NCBI GenBank assembly: GCA_948474755.1
Contig: CAOLHI010004238.1
Location: 62,001-126,000, forward strand
Length of the DNA stretch: 64,000 bases
From: Ctenosaura bakeri
Taxonomy: Eukaryota > Chordata > Lepidosauria > Squamata > Iguanidae
Direction of reading: 5' to 3'
The notes beneath the pieces are model-generated. The model did not search any database and was not told where the DNA came from. It saw only the letters and a list, made by a program, of their open reading frames with translations. Within the stretch, counting starts at the first letter, position 1, and every line of letters begins with the position of its first letter. Made by a program: the position numbers and the translations under genes. Positions 11,625-22,190 of the stretch are shown here, piece after piece.

Positions 11625-13107
11625 ATATGTAAATGTCACAGTTGAAACTGACACTAAGGGGCTTGTTGAAGAATACTTGTGATCTTACGGCAGAGACTAG
11701 ATTTAAACCAGGTTCTTTCTAATTGAGAGATTAGTTACTTAGTCACTGATCAAAACTAATGATTGTTACTGTTTCTGCAATAATTCTTTTCTCAGTAGGA
11801 GATTTGATTAAAATATAGTTCTGCTTTTCTGCATATGGAAGGTTGTGTAGGATAAAAGTGCGTGCTTAAGTGTGTTGGGGGACTTAAAATGGAGGGAGGG
11901 GTTCAGGCATGGTCTCTACCTTATTGACAGGGGGCCTATCTAGAAGGAGGCTAGTCTTCTGAGGGGCAGTAGTCAACCCAGCTCACCAGATGACCATAGT
12001 GGGCAATAAATTCTATGTTTGTGATGCATTCCTAGAACTTTTGAAGGAAATATGTGTTGACCATCACAAGAAGCCAGGCTTCTCATGAGTGAGCAAATGA
12101 CTTGTTAGGAGAAGAACAAGATCATGGTTCAGCTATAATGCTAAACTAATCATGGATTAAGCCCCATGGCGTAGAATCTGTTTGCATTAGCTTCAGATGA
12201 TGAAATGCTTGACCAACATGTTGTTGTTTCTTGCAGTTTTAGGATCCTGAGCCAAAGAACCATTTAGTCTGAGAGAAGAATAGGTCAGAGGGAAAAGGAT
12301 TGTGATATTTATCTTTGTACATAACACAATGTTGATTATACATCATGAAAAAAATGTAGTATTCAGCGGTCCATAGTTTTAAGCCTTAAATCCTGCTGAA
12401 ATCAGTATTTAAACTTGATGGGTATTTATATGCTATAAATGTCTTTATAGCAAAAGTTTCTTAGAAATTGTGAGCTGTTTCTAATCTGTGTAGCAGACAG
12501 GTTTTTTTTACTTCCTCTGTTAAACAATTAAAAGCAGGCATTCTTACTCTAGAAGGGAAAATGGTCACGTAGTTGTGTAGAAAAATTGGATGTAGCACAA
12601 CACAACTAAAACTATTGCACCACTTACGGAAATACTAATTTGTATTTGTTCTTTCTTTTCCATGTTTAAAGCAGACAACAGATAGGACTTTAAAAAAATT
12701 TTTTTTTTCTATTTTAAATCTTCACTGTTCTCTGAGAAGAGTGAAATGGGGATGGGAGACAAACCATGGAAAGTTAACAGTCTTTTGATGTGTGTTAGGT
12801 TATCTCCCATTTTCGAAGTGATTTTACCCTCTGTTTATCCATCTGTACCATGATTCAGTAGTTTTCCTCTGTGGTATAATCATTCTTTCCCACCAGGGCT
12901 GACTTTTGTTTTTTGTCTGTTGACATTCTCAGGTGCGTTTAAAAGGTGGGATTCTCTTTGGACTTTTCTCTTGACTGATAGTTATTACAAATGCATCATT
13001 ATGATATATAATCATTTGCTGTACTCAGTGCACTCTAAGATCTGTTAGCGCTGTCTGGTAATATGCCAGAGGTAGAAAGTATTATGAATTTGCTACAACT
13101 TCTGTAA
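11625..13107. other. Intron, no gene seen
   Basis: Unremarkable AT-rich intronic DNA with short poly-A/T runs (for example near 12690-12710). I recognise no repeat family and no exon. Confidence 0.6.
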
Positions 13108-13255
13108 GGGACTTTTGATACTGCACAGTTATTATTCCACTTTCAACCTCCTATAGAATCCTGGAGTTTGCAGTTTAGGGAGTGGCTGACCCGGGATTCC
13201 ATAGGATGTTGAAAGTGGAATAATAGCGCTATAACAGTCTAGTGCGGAAATGCCC
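13108..13255. mobile_element. Harbinger-like palindromic MITE, compact copy
   Basis: This 148-bp foldback element is flanked by TAA on both sides (13105-13107 and 13256-13258), a classic PIF/Harbinger target. TTATTCCACTTTCAACCTCC near the left end pairs with GTTGAAAGTGGAATAATAG near the right. The right end is GTGCGGAAATGCCC. It is the same family as 922-1465 and lacks the CR1 insertion. Confidence 0.82.
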
Positions 13256-13602
13256 TAAGAATTGGGATTGAAACTCAGTTCCAGATCCCCTTGCCAAATA
13301 AGATAGGAATGTGTAGGTACCAGGAATAGGACCTTTTTGGTAGTGGAAGCCCCTTCAAGGAATGGCTTCCTAAGGGAGGTTCACTAGGCCATCACAACAT
13401 GTCAGACGTCTGAATAAAATGAGGCCGTTTTGGAAGGCTGTAATTTTCGGTGTTCTCTCAGCCTTGTTGTTTTAATTCGCTGAGGGTTCTCTTGCTTGAG
13501 TGTGATGTTGTAATTTTATATCTTTTTACTTATTGTATGTTTTGTCTGTGTAAACTGTTTTGAAAATTTCACAGCAAAGCAGGATCAGTTTGTGTGTACT
13601 TT

Positions 13603-13770
13603 TCAAAAAGATAGCTGTGTTAGTCTGTTTTAGCATAAAATGGAAAAAGGAAAAAGAACAGAAAGAGATGGGAGGAGGGAAATAATTCTAGCGGCATCTT
13701 TGAGACAAGCTGTTTTATTTTGGCATGAGATTTTGTGTACTCCGAACGGACTGAAATTTGTATGTAGTTG
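13603..13770. repeat. Diverged amniote interspersed repeat
   Basis: The blocks AGCTGTGTTAGTCTG, GGCATCTTTGAGAC and TTTTGGCATGAGATTTTGTG resemble a repeat common in reptile genomes (GTGTTAGTCTG...GGAGCATAAGCTTTCGTG). Another relic is at 53060-53150. Family name not known to me. Confidence 0.5.
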
Positions 13771-15275
13771 AGTATCTGTATCTGACTTCTGCCAAAGTTT
13801 GAGTCTTTAGCTATGTTGTGGAGACTGCTGTAGTTTTATGATAGTAGCCTTTTTGATACATGATTGCAAAATAGACTGAAATACTGCTGTATTTAGTTGA
13901 GTATTTAAGAGCAGTTAGTATTCTCTGGTAGTACACTAGAAACAGAAAATATTATGAGTCATTTGTTACAACCTAGAATACTTCAGCTCCTGCATTCAAA
14001 GAGCTCTAGTCAGAGCTCTTTCAGGCAAGAAACAATGTCTCTTTAAATCTAGGGTAGAAGGCTCTGATGGATTACAGTGATTTTTCTAAGGTCGTAGAAG
14101 GGAGTATTGGAATCTGAGTTTTAAAAAGCCCAGGCTGCATAACAACCCATGTCCTTTTTGGTTTTTTTTCTTTCAACTAATGCTGTATACCATGCACATC
14201 TCTGGTAGTTGTTCATGGTGTACTGGAAGTAGTCAAGGACTAGGGATGTGATCAAGATCATTTCAGTGTTTCCTCAGCCATTTATGCATGTAGATAATAT
14301 TTCCGCACACAGATATAGTGGCAGAGGTTAATCTTTAAAAATACACATTTATTTTGATTACAGGGGAAAAAAATGGTGTCCTACCAAAAGGCCAAATGGC
14401 CTCTTTCCTTAGTGTTCATAATAGCTGTCTTAGAGCAAGGAAAGGCAAAAATTTGCAAGATAAAGAAGGAGAGGGGCAGGTAAAGTGCATCCTGTGGAGA
14501 GGTGCAGTCCCCTTTTCTGAGTCCCTTAGGCTCCCCAAAGTTTTTATTTGTTTTTTTTTAAATGTGCATCACAATTTGCTACCAGAACTTGCTGTTGAGT
14601 AGATAAATATACTTCAGTCAATAGGAAAAGGAACAAAATGCACAATGTTCAGTGAGATAGTCAGTATGATGCTCAATTTACTTCTTTTTAGTTCAGTATC
14701 AGTAGTCAATATAACAGTCGGGCTCATGTTAATAAACATCAGCATTAAGTGTATTTAAGGTACATTTCTATTAAGGTATAAATGTACTAATAATTAAATG
14801 TGAATAGGATTTTATTAGTTAACAATGAGTGGGTGATTTTAATTCAATTAAATTTAATGAAGACTTATTTTTGTTTCTATTGATTTTTAATCTCTTTTAC
14901 ATCAAAGTAGCTAAGATTAATATTTTTCTAACTACAAAAGCACATGAAACTCACACAGAGAAGTGTGTTTCAGCCTAGAAAAGGGCTCCTGGTCCCAGTG
15001 CAGTTGCCCCTCCCTGTATTAGAGTAGCAGAATGGGGGTATTGAGAGGCCAGGGTACTGTTAGTTTGCACATCACCCTAAGAGATCTTTGTTTCCTACCT
15101 GTCACAGATTTCTGGCTCAAGCAGGTTAGTAGAACAATGACAAAACAACCATAACAATTAGCATTACTCTTGAAATTGAAAAATATGTGGAAACTAACAT
15201 ACCTGAGCTTTCAGTGACTGAGGCTGGGAGCCTACTTTTTCTCTTTACTGGGATATCCATGCCCAGGTGAGAGCT
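13771..15275. other. Intron, no gene seen
   Basis: AT-rich, no recognised repeat. The open frame at 14354-14602 has no similarity, splice sites or start context. Confidence 0.6.
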
Positions 15276-15550
15276 AATGCGGTGCAGCGGTTTGAGCCTT
15301 GGACTGCAACACTGGAGAATGGGTTTCGAATCCATGCTTGGCCATGGAAACCCACTGGATGATCTTGGGCAAGTCAGATTCTCTGAGCCTCAGAAGAAGA
15401 CAAAGGCAAATGTTCCCTTAAGAACAAGGCAAAGGCAGATGTTCCCTTAAGAACACATCTGAAGGAAACCCATAATAGGTTATCTTTAGGGTCTTCATGA
15501 GTCAGAAACAACTTGAAGGCACACAACAACAACATCAACAACAACAACCA
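15276..15550 (+). mobile_element. tRNA-derived SINE with (ACA)n tail
   Basis: It starts with an A-box-like TGCGGTGCAGCGGTTTGAGC and has a clear B box, GGTTTCGAATCC (15322-15333), as in a pol III promoter. Then come the body blocks GATCTTGGGCAAGTCAGATT and CATGAGTCAGAAACAACTTG, and AAGGCACACAACAACAAC at the tail (15513-15549). An internal 29-bp segment is tandemly duplicated (15397-15425 and 15426-15454, two mismatches). Confidence 0.88.
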
Positions 15551-18500
15551 TGCCCAACTCTCTGAAAGCTACTCAGATTGTTCTGAAGTGAGAAACTATT
15601 TTGTAACTCTGGCCCATAATACTCCTCAGTGTCCTTTTTCTAAATGGAGCATCAGGAACATTAAGGACTTTATACTGTGAGTCTACAGAGTGAAGAAGTC
15701 AAGTCACCCCAGTTATTTAAAATAGGCTCTGAGCTGAAGGATCATTTATTTATTTTTAAGATGCCGTTGGAGTCTTTATTGCTTAAGGTTAGTAACTCTC
15801 CCACATCAGCCTCAAAAATTGTCTTTCATTCTGACCAGTATTGTGGTTGTATTCTGCTTTCCAGCTGATCAGATTTTTCTTGATTTTATGTTTAATACCT
15901 AGCTTAGACCACTATCCTGTGAACCAAATGGATGGAGTTTCCTCCTCCATTTAACTTTTTGAAGGTGGCAAGAGAAGAGAGGATGGAGTTACCAAGTATT
16001 CTGCTGACTAGATGTTCCAGAACATTGTCCTGGCACTAGATAACAAGGTTTCTCTGGATAATCTTAGATCTGAGATATTAGGGCCAACTCACAAAAGGGT
16101 TCTATCTCAGCTTCTTTTCTTCATTTATTAAAAGGTGGATGTCACTGCTGTAGAAGTGCAGTTTGCTTAGGACAAGTAGTGTTATTTTGGGATGAGCATA
16201 ATGTTTCAAAGCAGCAATAGGGGACAGTTAAAATTCATGACATGCAGAGTTGATTGTCAGTAGTTTTTACGACATTTGTTTTCTGTCCAAATATCAAATG
16301 AAAGTATTGATTTCAGTTAAGCTAGCCTTGTAATTCTCCATAAAATTAACATGCTGTCTGCATTTGTAAACTGAGCAATGCATACATTTCTGTCTTTCTG
16401 AAAGATCCACACCACAAAATGCAGGACTTTGTAGCACCTCTTTCAGTCTGTATAAAAGGAAAAAGCTTTCCAGCTACCATATAAGGCCATCTTTTATAAA
16501 ACGAGACACTTGCCAGCCCTGTAAGGGTCATATTTTCTGGCCCTCCAATAAGGGGCATCTCTTACAATAAGGGACACCTGGCAACCCCAGGTGAGCAGGA
16601 ATCAGGAGCTATCGGCTACAATTGCTGTGCTGTCCTTTCCCCAGCATCTGAAAGAATATCGCAGCTCTCTTTTTGTGCCCTTTAGGTCATAAGATGGAGA
16701 CTAGACTTAACTGTTCCAGTCCCATTTCCCAGCTCAGAAAAAGTAAGCTGCTGTTTTTCCTGACTGCCGGGGGTTGGAGGCTGCTTTTATAGGCCAGCAG
16801 GACTTTGGATGACTGCACTGTCTCACCATATTCATCCCCTTCCAAATTTTATAACATTTTGGGAGATTATGGTTGCAATATTTATTTATTTGCTAAACAA
16901 AGTAATTGTGTACTTCCTGGTTGGTATAAAGCCTTTTCTGAGCCTAAAAGATCTGATGGGGGACAGATGTTAGGGCTAAGGTGCTGGGAGGTCCAGGGAC
17001 CCTCAAAAGCAATGATGGGGAGTCAAGCGTTATGTGCGTGTCATTTTCCCCATTCTTACTTTAAGGGATCAGAAGCAAGACCATGGATAACTCCATGGTT
17101 TTCTTTTTTAAATGGTTGGGAGAAGAGCACTGCTGATAATGGAGGATAGAGAACTAGTATAAAAGGAGAAAAGGGAGGAGTTAGGGTAGCCAAATTCTCT
17201 TTTTCTCTTTACAAGCTAATGTTTTGTGAATTATGGGTGAGGAAAGGCAGCATTATAGTCATAAGAGAGAGAGGGATTCTAAATTGTATACAGTTATTAA
17301 AATCTGTTGCTTGTGGAACAGTTGGCACGAAGGAGAACTTTTTAAAAAGTCTAAGGTTATAATTAACAATTTTTCATTCTTTTGTAAACTAGTAATGATC
17401 TGTTATTAGTGATTTTTGTTTGGATTAATAAAATGAGGACACTCCAATGTCATCAGCTAGCAGGCAAACCAAATTGTGTTGCTTTGTTTGGATGTGTGTC
17501 AGAAAAGTGAGTCATCTAGACAATGATGGTTTCAGGCTTTTGACGTACAGTGGGAATTGCTGTTTATTGTGTAGCCACTTGAGTCACTAATCATTAAGAG
17601 GCAGGTTTGATTTTGGGCCAAGCCTGTCACCAGCAACCTTTTCTCCAGAAATTCTCATAGAGTGCACAGAGGGAAGAGCTGTTCTTCTGTATAGACTTCC
17701 TGATCAGAAGAATTCCCTGTGTTCTAACATTTAGATAATATTGGCCTGAAATAGGATGCTTGCTTGCTTTCTGTGAAGTCGAGAAGTACTGAATAGCTTT
17801 CAGCAGTCCCCATATTTTTGCTGTCTGTCAAACAGTACATAAACTGTCGATACTAGCAGCGATAACAACAGGATGCCTGTTTCCCATGCCATAATTAGGC
17901 CTGTGTATGTTTGAGAGTACATTTTGTTTGGTTAAAAGCTTACAAGGAGCCATTGTCCCTTCTTGGCAGCAGATCAGCCTGACCATGCTTGACAGTCAAG
18001 ATGAAACAGGGGAAAAAGTGGGAGTCTGCCAAATCCCCCAGTGGGCAGACCTTTGCAGCTCTGGCATGGCAGAGATATGGTTCAGTGCAATAAGCAAGGT
18101 TCTAAACATTAGGACGATGGCGGGGGTGTGTGTGTGTGATCAGGCCAGAGATGGGTTACTGTGGCAACACACTCTCTTTAGCATTGATATGAACAGCTGA
18201 GATGCTAACAGGCAAAGAGGGGAAAAACCTCTGAGGTGAAAAAAGGTAAAGAACCTCCAAATATTCAAAGTGCTTGCTCAGTATCTGTGTACATGCCAAG
18301 CCATTTTCTGCATTGTGTCACACTGTACTATTCCTCACTAATGTGACCAAGAAGTAGGACCCTAGAAACAGGACCTCATGAATGTGACTGGAAAACAGCC
18401 CTAGAGACACATCTAGGAACAGTCTTGAATCCAAGTGTCCTGGCAAAGCCCTTGGGTACCATTGCTGTGGAAGTCACACATTGTCCCTGCCCTTAAGTGG

Positions 18501-18757
18501 CTTGGCTTCCATTTCCCCTCTGTGTATTAGAGGTCCATATAGATGAGGTACATTGTGTTCTCTGCAGGATTGTGATGTGTTCCTTAAGGTTTGAAATAAT
18601 ATATGGTTTCTCTTTTGGTCCTTTCCTTCAAGTCATAATAATAGAGCAAACTCTAGGATCTGTTTTCAGTGCCACACAATGAACATGTAATGCATCCAAG
18701 CACTAGCAGAGTGCTCTTTGTTCTTTTTTCAGCTGTCTGCAGATTCAGAGTAAAGAG
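15551..18757. other. Intron, no gene seen
   Basis: Mostly unassigned. 16370-16590 contains repeated phrases (ATAAGGxxAxCT, ACACTTGCCAGCCCTGTAAG, ACACCTGGCAACCCC), suggesting an old DNA element without definable ends. There is a short (GT)n at 18125-18139. Open frames at 16805-17149 and 17907-18200 lack exon signals. Confidence 0.5.
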
Positions 18758-19651
18758 TGTTCTCATTCTGAAGGTTTAGTTCTGAGACAGCCTCAACCCT
18801 GATACTAGCTGTTTGGAAAGTTTAAAAACTGCCTTTCAGCAAGGAAAGGCTGGCTGGCTGAAGGCAGTGTAAGTTTTCGTCCACCACCGCCCCCACGTGA
18901 CCACGGGTGGCGGGGGGACGTTTCTTTGCCGCCCTCCCGCGAGAGGAGAGTGGTCTCGGGGGGAGGCGGGGCTGGAGGGGGCTATTTATGGCCACCTCAC
19001 CCCTCCCTCGGCCTCTTTTTGATCGCTGCGACCCACCCTCCCTCCCTATGGTTTCAGTGTAAGATAGCTGGTCGCTTCGGGGCCAGGTAGGAATTCCCCC
19101 CCCCATTTTTGGGGGTTTTTTTCGCCTACCCTACACTGCGCCAGGGGTTGGGTAATTGGCTCTAGGGTGGTGTCTTAATTTGGTATTAAATAGGGTCGTC
19201 ACAGATAAATTATCAGTTGTCAAGCCCGATATGGGGGGGGTCTAAGGGGTCGGCGAGTACCTATGGCACCCTTCGGTGTAGGATAAGCCTATCCTTGAGG
19301 GGGGACCTGGGCTCACCCTACTCGTCCTGCGCCGGGGGGATGGGCATTTGGGGCTCACCTCACAGAAAAGGGCCGGCCAAAGTCTTAATCCACCATCAGC
19401 GGTTGACTTTGGAGCCTGGTATCTCGCCCCGGGCTAGGGAAGATGGTCGGGATGTGACCCTTGCCCTAGTCCGTAAATGCAGTTGACCCCCCCCTTCTTC
19501 CTCAGGTCAGAAGTTCAGAAGTTCAAGTTCAAGTTCAAGCTCAAGCAAGTTCAAGTTCATTTTCCCTTGATGTTAATTAGGCATATTAATAAATTGCCCT
19601 AGTCAACCCAAGTCCTGTGTGAGATCTCTTCTGTTCGTGGGTTGGGCGGCA
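18758..19651 (+). mobile_element. CpG-rich solo LTR, 894 bp
   Basis: It begins TGTTCTCATT and ends GTTGGGCGGCA, with AAGAG directly repeated at both edges (18753-18757 and 19652-19656). This gives TG...CA ends and a 5-bp target duplication. The interior is strikingly GC- and CpG-rich (about 18885-19110 and 19220-19470), with a CACGTG E-box (18894-18899), TATA-like stretches (18982, 19183), an AAGTTC-type simple repeat (19509-19560) and AATAAA (19588-19593) about 58 bp before the end. No gag/pol sequence is attached. Short frames on both strands inside it are not genes. Confidence 0.85.
19509..19560. repeat. (AAGTTC)n simple repeat inside the LTR
   Basis: About eight imperfect units of AAGTTC/AAGCTC just upstream of the LTR polyadenylation signal. 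Confidence 0.85.
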
Positions 19652-21810
19652 AAGAGAGCAAATGGAGCTGCAGAATGAAGTTAGCACTCTTTGCCTGTAG
19701 AAGATGCTGCAGTTAGACAGAAGAAGCAATGGTCGCAAAATCATTGGGACTACTGCAGTAGCAGCCTGATGCTTACAACTATCTGATTGCTTTGATCTCT
19801 TGGTATTGCTTTGGTAGAGGTCATAGTGTAGGTCTGATAACTTATCTTCATTTTATATATTCCCAGTTATGGTGTAGCTGCTTCCCAATAGTTGTCTCAG
19901 ATGTAGGCAAAGTGTAACCTTGAGGGTGCATGCAGGACCTCCCCAGATGTTTTAGTGGCCCTCAACACCTCAAGAACCCCCACACTGCTCTTTTATTCTG
20001 GCCCAAAAAGAGGGCAAATTGCTGCTCCTGGAAGCCTCCAAATGCGACAAGTGCCAAACTTTTGTGTGTGTGTGTGTAACATAAAAATAAATACTTTTGA
20101 GAATCAGAAGTTAATTTCTAGCCACTTTAGGTCTTTTTCCCAGTAATCTATGCAGCCCCCATGGGGCATATAAGTCACTCTGGACCTGCCATAGTTGCCC
20201 ACTCCTGGGTCAGCTCCATACTTCAGGGACATGTGTTTGAATCATCCAAGTGTAAGATCAATTGCTTGGTATTTTTAAGGCATTCAGCAACCTGCTGTAT
20301 TAGAAGGCGTCTACAGGGGAAAAGAATTACATGTCGAGAGCTGTCCATGTGGCCATGGTACTTACAACCATGTGTGTGGAATGGGGTTCATCACATGTTG
20401 CAATCATATGTGGTAAAGGCATTAGAAACCACATCTGGTTTCATATTTTATATTCCTTCATGACTTAATTTTCTATTTATATCCTTAAAATGAAGTACAG
20501 ATTGTTAGTTATGGAAGCTGTTTTGGTAATTGATAGTTTGCTAAGTTGAAGAGCACAGGTGTCTGTGCTACAGCTGGCAGTTCTTTAGGGAATGCATGAA
20601 GAACCTGAATACAGTTTTTTTGTTAGCTCAAAGTTCTCAATATTTTCGGTAGATGTTTTTGATCCCCCTCTACCCAACATTTTACTTGTTTGGATAGTAC
20701 GTGTACCTCAGTTAAGAAAGTAGATGTATTCTTGGGCATTAGTTCATTAACAGAAAATATGGTACCAGAAGTAGAAATAACATGGAAGAATAGGGATGGG
20801 ATCCTATACCACTAAAAGGAAGAACAGGTCAACATGTTCAGCAAACTTCTTGTTCAAAACTGAATGAAATGCACATATGAAGTGAAACAAGCAGGTGAGG
20901 TTGGCCTTGTAAACAAAAGTAAACAAAAACATTTTGAATGTTCTAGAGGCTTCTTGAAGGCCTCTTCCTAAATGTATTCAAAGAATATTTTTTCTTACGA
21001 TTTCCATTTTGGTGATTAAATTTATGCATCAGTGTTTTGTTTTTTTTAACATGCTGGAGGAAGATGATGAGGGAGGCTAATCTGCTTTCCCCCTTTCTTT
21101 CTGTTTTGCTCTTTGTGTATGCCTGATAGGGGATTGTGGAGACAGCTGCTGTTTACCTTGTGTGTTGCAAACAGACATTTACAGCTACTATAGGGTCAGC
21201 CAGAGCAGTTCCATTCTTTCCTAGCAAAAGTTTTATTGTGTTGTTTATTGCAGACACACTGCTGCAGTTCAGCACTGAGACCCTGTGTTTCTCCAGCCGT
21301 GCTTCGGTGTGGTTCCAATGCCAATGCATCCAAAAGGGGCAGGAGGGGGGAAATACCCTTAAGCTACAGAGAGGAGAATGAAGAAAAGGGGAGACATGGA
21401 GCAGGCGTAAAACGGCTTTGTAAAAAAGGAGCTGTTTTTTGTCAGAGGCTTTGTTAACTGAGCTATGGATGTATTAATAATAGTACCAGGAAAAGCTGAT
21501 TATTAATAAAACCAAATGACCCTGAGGATTAACCATTATTGTTTTAGATGGTCATATGAAGACTAAAATTGTTTGTGAACTTTCTGCATCACTGTAGCAT
21601 ATATACTTTTGTAGAGATTAGGGGTGCAAGACCCCCATGACAGTGGGGGGAAAAGCAAATAAAATCACCAGTGCTATTTTTTAAACTTGAGAATATTTCT
21701 CTAGATATCTTTAGATCTTCCAGCACTATTCTGTGGTCAGCTTCTGGTGGAAGTGGCTGCTGGAGGACCTAACAATGCCTAGAGGAGTTTCTCTCTAGGT
21801 ATCTGTAGGT
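19652..21810. other. Intron, no gene seen
   Basis: Unassigned intronic DNA. A (GT)n tract is at about 20061-20077. Open frames at 20161-20463 and 21136-21457 show no family motif. Confidence 0.55.
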
Positions 21811-22190
21811 CCTCAGGCTACTCTATCCCATCTAATTTTGGAAGCTAAGCATGGTCAGCTCTGGTAAGTACTTGGATGGGAGACTGCCAACAAATACCAG
21901 GTATTGTAGGCTGTGTTTTAGAGGAAAGGAGGCACAGAGTACTTTGAGTGAGTTATGGGGCACTTTGTAAGGGTCTTAAAAAGTGTGAACTAGTCCTTAT
22001 GAATTAACACCTCAGTAACCTTTGTAAGTGCTTGGATGGGAGTCCACCAATAAATGCCTGGTGCCGTAAGATATATTTCTCAGGAATGAACAGGCAAAAC
22101 CACCTCTGATTATTCCTTGCCTAAGAAAAGCTGGTGAAATTCATGGATTACCATAAGTCAACAAGCAACTTGAAGCACATACACACAGAT
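21811..22190 (+). mobile_element. 5S-rRNA-derived SINE (SINE3 type), complex copy
   Basis: The head matches 5S rRNA through its internal promoter: GGAAGCTAAGCATGGTCAGC (A box) and GTACTTGGATGGGAGACTGC (C box), then AAATACCAGGTATTGTAGGC. A second C-box segment (GTGCTTGGATGGGAGTCCAC, about 22027) follows 170 bp later, so two copies or a nested pair are present. The body (AAAACCACCTCTGATTATTC, CTTGCCTAAGAAAAG, CATAAGTCAACAAGCAACTT) and an ACACACA tail complete it. Confidence 0.85.

Noticed and set aside
18822..19486. 94-codon minus and 89-codon plus frames in a CpG-rich block, first taken for a CpG-island gene start
   Set aside because: The block lies entirely inside a TG...CA LTR with AAGAG duplications.
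21815..21915. Possible functional 5S rRNA gene
   Set aside because: Too many substitutions and deletions. It is joined to a SINE body and tail, so it is a 5S-derived SINE head.
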